Of a DNA stretch of 64,000 bases, positions 52,764 through 60,290 are shown piece by piece. A program made the translations under genes and the position numbers. Each line of letters opens with the position of its first letter. Position 1 is the stretch's first letter. The notes below the pieces were generated by a model. The model was given only the letters and a program-made list of their open reading frames with translations, did no database searches and had not been told where the DNA came from. The stretch is from an uncultured Lachnospiraceae bacterium (GTDB lineage Bacteria; Bacillota; Clostridia; Lachnospirales; Lachnospiraceae), in assembly GCA_910586125.1 (NCBI GenBank), contig CAJUHP010000009.1:29427-93426 (forward strand). Reading direction: 5' to 3'.

Positions 52764-52940
52764 TTTTTTGATAGATAGAAAGTATGGGAAGGCGCTGCAG
52801 ACAGAAAGGCGTTTTCAAACAACGATAAAGAAGCGCGCTGACCAGCGGCAAGCTTAGATATTTTATAGAGAGAAGAAATCATCTTATGTCCACAATAGAA
52901 TCAAAATTTTCAAATTAATTTTATGATTACAAAATTAGAC

Positions 52941-52969
52941 TTGAAATTTTGATAATATTATAATATAAT
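52941..52969 (+). promoter_or_regulatory. Promoter of the M29-ArsR-flavodoxin operon
   Basis: TTGAAA (52941-52946) and a perfect TATAAT (52964-52969) are exactly 17 bases apart in very AT-rich DNA. TTATAATATAA overlapping the -10 is a dyad that the operon's own ArsR-type regulator could recognise; that is only inference. Confidence 0.8.
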
Positions 52970-52997
52970 TAGAACTGGATTGGAGGTTTCAAATGAA

Positions 52998-53999
52998 ATG
53001 GACAAAAAAATGATTTCAAAAATTGTGAAAGCCAGCGGAATATCTTCTGGCGAAATGATCCTGATTCATTTCTGGGGAGAGGATGCGGATAAGGAAATCG
53101 CAGACAACTTTATGATAGCGGTTGCCGAAATGGGAGCGACTCCCCTGTTGCTGCAGCAGTCTCGGTCGATCAATCGGGAACTCTTTCTTGCAGCAAAAGA
53201 AAGCTGCTTTAAAGAGCCGTATTTTGATTTGTTTTCTAAATTTGATGCGGTGCTGGATGTTTTTGCTTATCGCCCGGTTATTCTTGGAGCTGAGATGGAT
53301 GAGGACAAGTTTGAGCTTTACCGAAACTATATGGCGCAGCTTTTTTCAAAGCTCATGAACTGTAAACGTTTTACACAGATCCGGATTCCGACTGCGGCAA
53401 ACGCGGAGGAATCTGGCCTCAGCCCGCAGGAGTATATTCGGCGTATGGAGAGCGCGTATGACATTGACTACCCTGCGGTCTATGAGGCTTGCAAGCAGGC
53501 AAAAGAACGTTTTCAAGGAGTCAATAAAGTGCTGCTTTGCACGGGGGAGGACTGCGGGCTTTCCTTTGAGCTAACCGATCGAACGTGGCATATTGACGCG
53601 GGGGATGGCGATCTTCCTTGCGGTGAGATTTACATTGCCCCCGTCGAGAACAAAACGCAGGGAGCGGTTTATTTTGAAGTTTTTTATCTTGACGGCGCTG
53701 TGTACGAGCATGTTCTGCTGCACATCAGGGATGGGGAGATAAGCGGCAGCAGTCATCCTGAAATCACCGCCTTTTTTGAGAGACAGCCAAAGGAAAATAG
53801 AGTAGTTTGCGAGCTTGGCTTTGGCATGAATCCCCATGTGACGGATCTGTGCGGTTATACGGTTTTGGATGAAAAAATGTGCGGCACGTTCCACATTGCA
53901 GTGGGCGCAAATAATATGTTCGGCGGTACCAATGCGGCTTCGGATCACATAGATTTTGTTGGTCATGGCACGATAAAAAATATAACAGGAGAACAGTGA
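52998..53999 (+). CDS. M29-like aminopeptidase homologue
   Basis: The 333-aa protein resembles M29 metallo-aminopeptidases in its C-terminal half: LPCGEIYIAP with a conserved Glu, VCELGFGMNP, then CGTFHIAVG and SDHIDFVGHG, which carry the His and Asp metal ligands of the family. The N-terminal half is the usual alpha-beta domain (GEMILIHFWGEDADKEIA). M29 enzymes bind two divalent metals and remove N-terminal amino acids. The family fit is partial, so the substrate is uncertain. The ATG at 52998 follows GGAGG. It heads an operon with a hypothetical protein, an ArsR-type regulator and a flavodoxin. Confidence 0.7.
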   Translation: MDKKMISKIVKASGISSGEMILIHFWGEDADKEIADNFMIAVAEMGATPLLLQQSRSINRELFLAAKESCFKEPYFDLFSKFDAVLDVFAYRPVILGAEMDEDKFELYRNYMAQLFSKLMNCKRFTQIRIPTAANAEESGLSPQEYIRRMESAYDIDYPAVYEACKQAKERFQGVNKVLLCTGEDCGLSFELTDRTWHIDAGDGDLPCGEIYIAPVENKTQGAVYFEVFYLDGAVYEHVLLHIRDGEISGSSHPEITAFFERQPKENRVVCELGFGMNPHVTDLCGYTVLDEKMCGTFHIAVGANNMFGGTNAASDHIDFVGHGTIKNITGEQ

Positions 54000-54000
54000 T

Positions 54001-54369
54001 ATGGGGGAACAGCAACAAAAATTTGCGTTGTATCTTGAGGAACAGATTGCTGCCTGTAAAGAACGTGGCAGGCTGCTTGCTGCGGATGCGCGCATGGATG
54101 AAGGAAATTTTGAAAAAATCCGGGCAAATGTCTATGAGATTTTCAAGACGATACTCTCGGCTGCAGAGAGGGTCTGTGGCAAGGACGATTTGGCGAAGAG
54201 GCGTTTTTTCTTACAAAAAGCGGAGGAAATCCCGATGAACTGGAAGGCTTCCTATGAGAAGGCCGAGCAGCATGGGGATGTTGAAAAAATGCACATTGAA
54301 AGGATTAAGATCGACACCATCCAGGAAATAAAGGACAGATGTATGCAGATTTGGGAGGAAACTACATGA
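54001..54369 (+). CDS. Hypothetical helical protein
   Basis: This 122-aa protein is not recognised. It is highly charged, without signal or membrane segment, and predicted to be almost entirely helical (ENFEKIRANVYEIFKTIL, LAKRRFFLQKAEEIP). It starts one base after the M29 homologue's stop, with AGGAGAAC ahead of the ATG, and overlaps the ArsR-type regulator start as ATGA. Such an intimate position suggests that it works with the regulator or the peptidase homologue, perhaps as a partner protein. Confidence 0.65.
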   Translation: MGEQQQKFALYLEEQIAACKERGRLLAADARMDEGNFEKIRANVYEIFKTILSAAERVCGKDDLAKRRFFLQKAEEIPMNWKASYEKAEQHGDVEKMHIERIKIDTIQEIKDRCMQIWEETT

Positions 54370-54923
54370 CCGAAGCGGAAGCAATCAGCCTATTTAAAGG
54401 TTTGGCCGATAAGTCACGGCTGCAAATATTGAAATCTCTTGCTGTTGAGGATATGTATGTTGAGAGATTGGCAGAGCGATTGGGTCTTACCGCGTCTACC
54501 ATTTCGTTTCATCTGAAAAAATTATCCGATGCCGGCGCGGTGAGCGCCTATAAAACCCAGTATTATATGATGTACTCCTTGAACAGAGAGATCTTTCAGA
54601 CCAGCATACTGGAAATACTGCAGCAAGAATCGGATGAGGCGCAAAAACAGGCGCAACGGGATGCAAAATACCGGCAGAGGGTAATAGACGCCTTTTTTGA
54701 ATATGGGAAATTAAAATCCATTCCCACTCAGCTCAAAAAGGAACGGATTGTTTTAGAAGTTATTGCCGAAGCATTTGACTGGGATCGGATGTATTCCGAG
54801 CGAGAAGTAAACCTTATTATTGCCGATTTCTATGATGATTTCTGTACCATCCGCCGGGACATGGTTAGCGGGCGGCTTCTGGGCAGAAATGGTATGGAGT
54901 ACTGGCGAATAAAAAACGATTGA
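54366..54923 (+). CDS. ArsR-type regulator fused to DUF2087
   Basis: The 185-aa protein has an N-terminal winged helix of the ArsR type (LFKGLADKSRLQILKSL, recognition region LTASTISFHLKKLSDAG) without the CxC metal motif. A C-terminal DUF2087 domain follows (GKLKSIPTQLKKERIVLEVIAEAFDWDRMYSEREVN as its landmark region, cut here into parts). DUF2087 is common at the end of Clostridial ArsR-like regulators and its ligand is unknown. The ATG at 54366 overlaps the previous stop and has GGGAGG at a good distance. Autoregulation of its own operon is likely but unproven. Confidence 0.85.
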   Translation: MTEAEAISLFKGLADKSRLQILKSLAVEDMYVERLAERLGLTASTISFHLKKLSDAGAVSAYKTQYYMMYSLNREIFQTSILEILQQESDEAQKQAQRDAKYRQRVIDAFFEYGKLKSIPTQLKKERIVLEVIAEAFDWDRMYSEREVNLIIADFYDDFCTIRRDMVSGRLLGRNGMEYWRIKND

Positions 54924-55001
54924 CAGGAGCCGTTTTTCGCAAGCGTATTTCATGTGACCGGTCATCGGTAAGACGCCAGACAGACGAGGAAGGGAAAGCA
55001 G

Positions 55002-55523
55002 ATGAAAACAATAGTGATTTACACCTCACAGACAGGGTTTACAAAACGTTATGCCGAGTGGATAGCAAAAGAGGCAGGCGCTGATTGTCTGGCGTTGTCA
55101 GACGCGAAAAAGAAAAATCTGGATGCCTATGAAGCGATCGTATTCGGAGGCTGGGCCTGCGCTGGCGGTATCCGCAGCATTCGCTGGTTTAAGGGAAAGA
55201 TCGAGCAATGGGCAGATAAAAAGCTGATTGCCTTTTGCGTCGGGGCCAGCCCGATGGAAAGCCCGGAAATTGAACCGGCTCTGAGGCAGAATTTCAGCGA
55301 GTCCGAGAGAAAGAGAATCCATGTCTTTTATTGTCCGGGAGGATTTTGTTATGAAAAAATGTCTGCTCCATACAAGCTTATGATGAAGATGTTTATAAAA
55401 TCGCTCCAGGCCAAAAAAGATAAGACCGAGGAGGAGAAAGAAATGATAAAGATGATTTCTTCCTCCTATGATATTTCGGATAAAAAGTATATAGAACCGA
55501 TTTTACAATGTCTGAAAGAATAG
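55002..55523 (+). CDS. Flavodoxin-domain protein
   Basis: The 173-aa protein begins MKTIVIYTSQTGFTKRYAEW, where TSQTGFTK is the phosphate-binding loop for FMN, and continues with AIVFGGWACAGGI and LIAFCVGASPMESPE, the pattern of the flavodoxin_5 group, related to HemG. It probably shuttles electrons or acts as an FMN oxidoreductase. A cysteine-containing YCPGGFCYEK stretch is conserved-looking. It is the fourth gene of the operon, 78 bases after the regulator gene, with GGAAGGGA ahead of the ATG. Confidence 0.88.
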   Translation: MKTIVIYTSQTGFTKRYAEWIAKEAGADCLALSDAKKKNLDAYEAIVFGGWACAGGIRSIRWFKGKIEQWADKKLIAFCVGASPMESPEIEPALRQNFSESERKRIHVFYCPGGFCYEKMSAPYKLMMKMFIKSLQAKKDKTEEEKEMIKMISSSYDISDKKYIEPILQCLKE

Positions 55524-55560
55524 AGAAGGTTCGGTTTCGCTAAAATATATTACAAAGCGA

Positions 55561-55589
55561 ATGACAAATCCTGTTTCGTATGGTATAAT
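55561..55589 (+). promoter_or_regulatory. Promoter of a small transcript upstream of rtcB
   Basis: ATGACA (55561-55566, five of six matches) and a perfect TATAAT (55584-55589) are 17 bases apart, and the -10 is extended by TGG. It would start near 55596, in a gap that holds no annotated-size gene. Confidence 0.75.
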
Positions 55590-55642
55590 GAAAAACGGTA
55601 CATGAAAAAGGCGCCGAAAGCGCCGGAAAGGAACGCTTTGCC

Positions 55643-55783
55643 ATGACCTGCGCGATACGCACAACACAATGCAGCCCGGATTTATACGGCATACACAGTC
55701 TCTGGACGAAAGAACAGAGTCTGTTTGCGTTGGATTTATGCAGGATAGCGTATCGAGAGCGAAATGAGGAGAGGCCAGGGTGA
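55643..55783 (+). CDS. Possible small protein of 46 aa
   Basis: An ORF starting MTCAIRTTQCSPDLYGI runs for 46 codons to a TGA at 55781-55783. AAAGGAAC lies ten bases ahead of its ATG, which overlaps the stop of a preceding 14-codon ORF (starting MKKAPKAPER) as ATGA. Both lie between a consensus promoter and a strong terminator, within a transcript of about 260 bases. No family is recognised; the product is soluble and has three cysteines. The RNA could instead be a noncoding regulator, since a GGCGC-CGAAA-GCGCC hairpin lies near its 5' end. Confidence 0.4.
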   Translation: MTCAIRTTQCSPDLYGIHSLWTKEQSLFALDLCRIAYRERNEERPG

Positions 55784-55822
55784 GGAGGCTTTTTCGGGAT
55801 CGGAGGAATCATTCGTGAGCAG

Positions 55823-55855
55823 ACCGCTTATTCTGTATGAATAGGCGGTTTTTTT
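55823..55855 (+). terminator. Intrinsic terminator before rtcB
   Basis: ACCGCTTATTC (55823-55833) pairs with GAATAGGCGGT (55839-55849) with one wobble pair, followed by seven T. It ends the small transcript and isolates rtcB from it unless it is conditionally read through. Confidence 0.85.
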
Positions 55856-55910
55856 AATTCAGCGCTTTGTTTCAAAGAGGTCACGATAAAACAAGAAGGA
55901 GGAAAAAATC

Positions 55911-57113
55911 ATGTTGGAAATCAGAGGAGAAGTCAGCACGGCACAGTGCTATGCAACAGTGATTGAAGAAGAGGCCATCTCCCAGATCCGGAAAATGTGC
56001 GATCAGGAGTTTACCCGCGGCAGTAAAATCCGCATTATGCCGGACGTACATGCCGGAAAAGGCTGTACCATCGGCACGACCATGACCGTCACGGATAAGG
56101 CCGTCCCCAATGTGGTGGGCGTCGATATCGGCTGCGGCATGTACACGGTAAAGCTGCAGGAAAGCGAACTGGATCTGCCGGCGCTGGATGAGGCAGCCCA
56201 TTTTGTCCCCTCTGGAATGAATGTCTGGGAGGGACGCAAAGAGCGCTTTGATTTACAGCGCTTACACTGTTACCGGGCGCTTCGGGATACGAAGCGGCTG
56301 GAGAGAAGTTTGGGAACGCTGGGAGGAGGAAATCACTTTATTGAAGTGGAGCGGGCCGCGGATCAAAGCTGTTATCTTGTGATCCATACGGGCAGCCGCA
56401 ACTTGGGCAAACAGGTGGCAGAATACTACCAGAAGCTGGCGATTGATCTGCACAAGGGCAAAGAAGAGTATTTTGCCAAAAAAGACGCTCTCATTGCAGA
56501 GTATAAAGCCGCCGGGCGGAGAACGGAGATCGAGAAGGCACTGAAAGAGCTGCACTGGGCCAACCACGAGCTGCTGATCCCGGAGGAGCTCTGCTATTTG
56601 TATGGAACATATTTTGAAGATTATCTGGCGGACGTGGAGATCTGCCAGCAGTTTGCCAGGAGGAACCGGGAATTGATTGCCGAGATTCTTCTGGTGAGAG
56701 GGGGCCTGACCGCAGCGGAGAGTTTTCACACCATCCACAACTATATTGATGTGGAGGAAAAAATTCTGCGCAAGGGGGCGATTTCCGCAAAGAAGGGAGA
56801 GAAGGTTCTGATCCCGATCAATATGCGGGACGGCAGCATTCTGGCTGAGGGGCTGGGAAATCCGGACTGGAATAATTCCGCGCCCCATGGGGCGGGCCGC
56901 GTCATGTCCCGAACAAAGGCCAGAGAGACGCTGGATCTGCAGGCGTATCGGGAATCTATGTCCCAGGTGTATTCCACGTCGGTCAGTGAATCGACGCTGG
57001 ATGAGGCGCCGCAGGCATACAAATCCCTGGAGGATATTATCGGGGTGATCGGGGAGTCGGTAAGGATTCTGGATGTGATGAAACCGATCTATAATTTTAA
57101 AGCTTCTGACTGA
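55911..57113 (+). CDS. rtcB: RtcB-family RNA ligase
   Basis: The 400-aa protein has the RtcB manganese- and GMP-binding motifs: MPDVHAGKGCTIG, GVDIGCGM with the metal-binding Cys, GTLGGGNHFIEV, HTGSRNLGKQV, and APHGAGRVMSR with the His that is guanylylated. It is the short RtcB2-like form without inteins. RtcB joins 2',3'-cyclic phosphate or 3'-phosphate ends to 5'-OH ends in RNA repair. A very strong GAAGGAGG precedes the ATG. No archease or RtcR gene is nearby, and the gene may be monocistronic with the small transcript as its upstream neighbour. Confidence 0.94.
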   Translation: MLEIRGEVSTAQCYATVIEEEAISQIRKMCDQEFTRGSKIRIMPDVHAGKGCTIGTTMTVTDKAVPNVVGVDIGCGMYTVKLQESELDLPALDEAAHFVPSGMNVWEGRKERFDLQRLHCYRALRDTKRLERSLGTLGGGNHFIEVERAADQSCYLVIHTGSRNLGKQVAEYYQKLAIDLHKGKEEYFAKKDALIAEYKAAGRRTEIEKALKELHWANHELLIPEELCYLYGTYFEDYLADVEICQQFARRNRELIAEILLVRGGLTAAESFHTIHNYIDVEEKILRKGAISAKKGEKVLIPINMRDGSILAEGLGNPDWNNSAPHGAGRVMSRTKARETLDLQAYRESMSQVYSTSVSESTLDEAPQAYKSLEDIIGVIGESVRILDVMKPIYNFKASD

Positions 57114-57177
57114 CCGTTTTTGGCCTCCGGGAATGGCCTGGCCGTCAACGATATTTGTACAATATAAATAGTATTGC

Positions 57178-57206
57178 TTGATTTTAAGCATGAAAAATAG
57201 TACAAT
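57178..57206 (+). promoter_or_regulatory. Promoter of the EAL-PAS gene
   Basis: TTGATT (57178-57183) and TACAAT (57201-57206) are 17 bases apart. The sequence GTACAATAT occurs twice, here and about 42 bases upstream. Confidence 0.65.
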
Positions 57207-57236
57207 ATTTTTAAATTCGTTTGCGAGGTGGTCAGA

Positions 57237-60191
57237 ATGGAAAGAGAAATGGATTCTTTGACAGAACTGCGTAACGTCAGAGACTTTATGGAAGAGGCCG
57301 GAACACGGATACAAAATCTCTTGCCGGGAGCGTTCTGTATGGCGGCGCTGGATATCGATCATTTCCGGCTGTTTAATAAATTTTATGGGCGGGCGGCGGG
57401 AGACGAGCTGCTGTGTTATATCGCAGGCCGGATTCAGGAGGAGACGAATGTCGAGGGCGGTCTGGCCGGCTATTTTAACAGCGACAATTTCTGTATGGTG
57501 GTGCCGTATCAGATGGAACGAATCCGCCGGCTTCGGGACGATATTGTAAAAAAGACAGCGCAGTGGGACGATATCTTATCTTTTGTACCGGTAATCGGCG
57601 TATATGTGATCGACGATGTATACGCCTCACCGGAAACGATGTACGACCGCGCGATTTTGGCCATGTCCAAAGTATCGGAAAACGATAAGGATCGAATCTG
57701 TGTATATCATGCTAAAATGGAAAATGAGCTGGAGGAAGAGTGGAAGCTTCTGACGGAGATCCGGATCGCTCTGGCCAGCGATGAATTTACCTTTTTTGTG
57801 CAGCCGCAGTGTGATATTACCACGGGAAAGTTGGTGGGAGGAGAATCGCTGGTGCGCTGGAGACATAAGACCAGAGGTTTGATTCCCCCCGGCGTCTTTA
57901 TCCCTGTGCTGGAGAAAAGCGGTTATATTGTCAATCTGGACCGGGTTGTCTGGGAGAAGGTATGCCGGTGGCTTAGGAGCTGGATGGACCGGGGATACCG
58001 TCCCGTTCCCATTTCCATTAACATTTCGCGGATTGATATTCTTTCGATGGATGTGCCGGAATATCTGTCGGAGCTGCTGCAGACATATGACCTGCCGGCC
58101 AGACTGATCAAAGCCGAGATTACAGAAAGCGCGTATGCCGAAGAAAATGATAAGGTCAGCGAAACCGTGAAACGTCTGCGGGAAGCGGGGTTTCTGGTCA
58201 TGATGGATGACTTTGGAAGCGGTTATTCCTCGCTGAATATGCTGAAAAGCATTCCTGTGGATGTGCTGAAGATTGACATGCGTTTTCTGGATATGAACGA
58301 GGAGGAGGAGAGAAAGGGGATCGGGATTCTGGAATCCGTCGTCAATATGGCGCGTCTTCTGGGGATTCCGATCATTGTGGAGGGCGTGGAGACGCAGCAG
58401 CATGAGAACTTTCTGCGGAGTATGGGCTGCCGCTATACGCAGGGATATTTCTACTATAAACCCATGCCCATCGAGCAGTTTGAAACGCTCTTGGCCGACG
58501 AGAGACGGCTGGATTATACGGGGCTGCAGTGTAAACAGGTGGAAGCGCTCCATGTCCGCGAATTTCTGGACGGCAACCTGTTCACCGATACGATGCTGAA
58601 CAATATTTTGGGGCCGGCGGCTTTTTATGATGTGTATGAGAATCAGATCGAGATTACCCGTGTCAACGAGCAGTATTTTCAGATGTCGGGCATCGGCGCA
58701 GAAGGAGAAAAGGGAAGTTACAGCAGAAAGCTCTGGAATCACGTGAGGGACGATGACCGCCCCATCCTTTTTTCCCTGTTTGAGAGAGCCTATGACAACC
58801 GTCCGAAAAGCGCGGAAGGATATATCCATTATCTGCGAGTGGACGGCAAAGTGCTGTGGATATACATGAGAATATTTTTTCTGCAGGAGAAAAACGGACA
58901 TAAAGTGTTCTATGGCTCTCTGGTGGACATGACGGCTTTAAGGGAGCGCAATTTGCGGGAACAGTTGTCGGAGAAGGAGATAACCGATATTTCAAAGGAA
59001 GAACAGGATAAATTGGAGCGGTATTACGGCAGCATTCCCTGCGGTTACGGTCTGTCAAAAATTCTGCTGGATTCTTCGGGTGCTCCCTGTGACTATGAGA
59101 TCATTTATGCCAACCATGAGATGGGAAAGCTCTGCGACGGAGATATCAACCGGCTGCGGCATCTGATTTTGAAAGTATTCGGTGACAACCAGGAGGATCT
59201 GCTGGCCAAAGCGTATCAGGCAGCATTTTTGGGGGAGACGCTGAATCATTATGCCTACAGTTCGGTGACGGGCCACTATCTTCAATTGACGCTGTATCAG
59301 TATGAGTATGGATATGTGGCCTGCCTGCTGCGGGATGTAACCCATATGCAGGTCCATGAGGATGCGCTGAACAGTATGGTTATGCTATACCGGGAAGTTT
59401 ATTTTCTGCATCTGCGGGATAATTACTGCCGGATGATCTATCCGGATGAAAATCATTTGATGGAGCGCGGCAATTATGAGGCGGTGGTAAACCGACATTT
59501 TAAAACCGGAAAAATCCTGAAATATGATGAGGCAGGCGTACGCCGCTTTCTTTCGTTGAAGAATCTAAGAGAAGCTTTGATGGCGAGAAATTCGGTGGAG
59601 TACCGGTATCGCCGGAGTGCCAAGGATGTGGATGACGAATGGTGTCTGACCGGCGTTACAGTCGGCAAGCGGGAAAACGGCGTGCCGGTGACAGCGGTCA
59701 TGACCATTCGCAGCATTGATCATATTTTGAAGGAGGAGGAGGAAAAAAGGCAGCAGCACATGGCACAGTCTTTAGCCAATATGTCCGACGGTTTTTTTAT
59801 TTACCGTGCTATGGAAGATGAGCGGCTTCTTTATGCGAATCCGGCTGTGATGGAGATATTCGGCTATGACTCCATGGAAGAATTTATGCTTCGGGTTGAA
59901 AATTCTTTCCGTGGGATGGTTCATCCAGAAGATTTAAACCGGGTGGAGTGGGAGATTCAGCAGCAAATCGGGCAGTCGGAAGGAAATATGGATTATGTGC
60001 AGTATCGGATTGTTCGCAAAGACGGACAGATTCGCTGGGTTGACGACTGCGGACATCTGGAAAACTCTGAGTGGGGAGAAGAGCATCGGTTGTATTATGT
60101 TTTTATCCGAGATATCACCGACCAGATCACTTCCATTCAGAAGGAAAAACTTCTGAATGCCAATTCCTTCTATCAGAATGCAGAAGAATAA
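57237..60191 (+). CDS. Degenerate GGDEF - EAL - multiple PAS protein (c-di-GMP phosphodiesterase)
   Basis: The 984-aa protein has a GGDEF domain at residues 20-150 in which the signature is replaced by YFNSDNF (79-85), so it should not make c-di-GMP. An EAL domain follows at about 175-420, with ESL at 203, SINIS, AEITES, MMDDFGSGYSSL, LKIDMRFLD, VEGVET and TQGYFY. All metal and catalytic residues appear present, so it probably hydrolyses c-di-GMP. At least three PAS-like domains come after it, ending in a clear PAS with MVHPEDLNRVE and IRDITDQ. Having sensors C-terminal to the catalytic domain is unusual. No membrane segment is visible. GAGGTGG precedes the ATG at 57237. Confidence 0.88.
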   Translation: MEREMDSLTELRNVRDFMEEAGTRIQNLLPGAFCMAALDIDHFRLFNKFYGRAAGDELLCYIAGRIQEETNVEGGLAGYFNSDNFCMVVPYQMERIRRLRDDIVKKTAQWDDILSFVPVIGVYVIDDVYASPETMYDRAILAMSKVSENDKDRICVYHAKMENELEEEWKLLTEIRIALASDEFTFFVQPQCDITTGKLVGGESLVRWRHKTRGLIPPGVFIPVLEKSGYIVNLDRVVWEKVCRWLRSWMDRGYRPVPISINISRIDILSMDVPEYLSELLQTYDLPARLIKAEITESAYAEENDKVSETVKRLREAGFLVMMDDFGSGYSSLNMLKSIPVDVLKIDMRFLDMNEEEERKGIGILESVVNMARLLGIPIIVEGVETQQHENFLRSMGCRYTQGYFYYKPMPIEQFETLLADERRLDYTGLQCKQVEALHVREFLDGNLFTDTMLNNILGPAAFYDVYENQIEITRVNEQYFQMSGIGAEGEKGSYSRKLWNHVRDDDRPILFSLFERAYDNRPKSAEGYIHYLRVDGKVLWIYMRIFFLQEKNGHKVFYGSLVDMTALRERNLREQLSEKEITDISKEEQDKLERYYGSIPCGYGLSKILLDSSGAPCDYEIIYANHEMGKLCDGDINRLRHLILKVFGDNQEDLLAKAYQAAFLGETLNHYAYSSVTGHYLQLTLYQYEYGYVACLLRDVTHMQVHEDALNSMVMLYREVYFLHLRDNYCRMIYPDENHLMERGNYEAVVNRHFKTGKILKYDEAGVRRFLSLKNLREALMARNSVEYRYRRSAKDVDDEWCLTGVTVGKRENGVPVTAVMTIRSIDHILKEEEEKRQQHMAQSLANMSDGFFIYRAMEDERLLYANPAVMEIFGYDSMEEFMLRVENSFRGMVHPEDLNRVEWEIQQQIGQSEGNMDYVQYRIVRKDGQIRWVDDCGHLENSEWGEEHRLYYVFIRDITDQITSIQKEKLLNANSFYQNAEE

Positions 60192-60193
60192 AA

Positions 60194-60222
60194 GAAAACG
60201 GCGTCAGACCGGCGCCGTTTTC
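60194..60222. terminator. Bidirectional terminator between the EAL-PAS gene and htpG
   Basis: GAAAACGGCG (60194-60203) pairs over ten bases with CGCCGTTTTC (60213-60222). The T-rich ends on both strands let it serve the rightward EAL gene and the leftward htpG gene. Confidence 0.75.
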
Positions 60223-60290
60223 CCAATATTCGGATATGGTTGAAAGGGTTGCTTTTGTGAGGCCGTTTGTCCTCGCGCATGCAAGATGGG

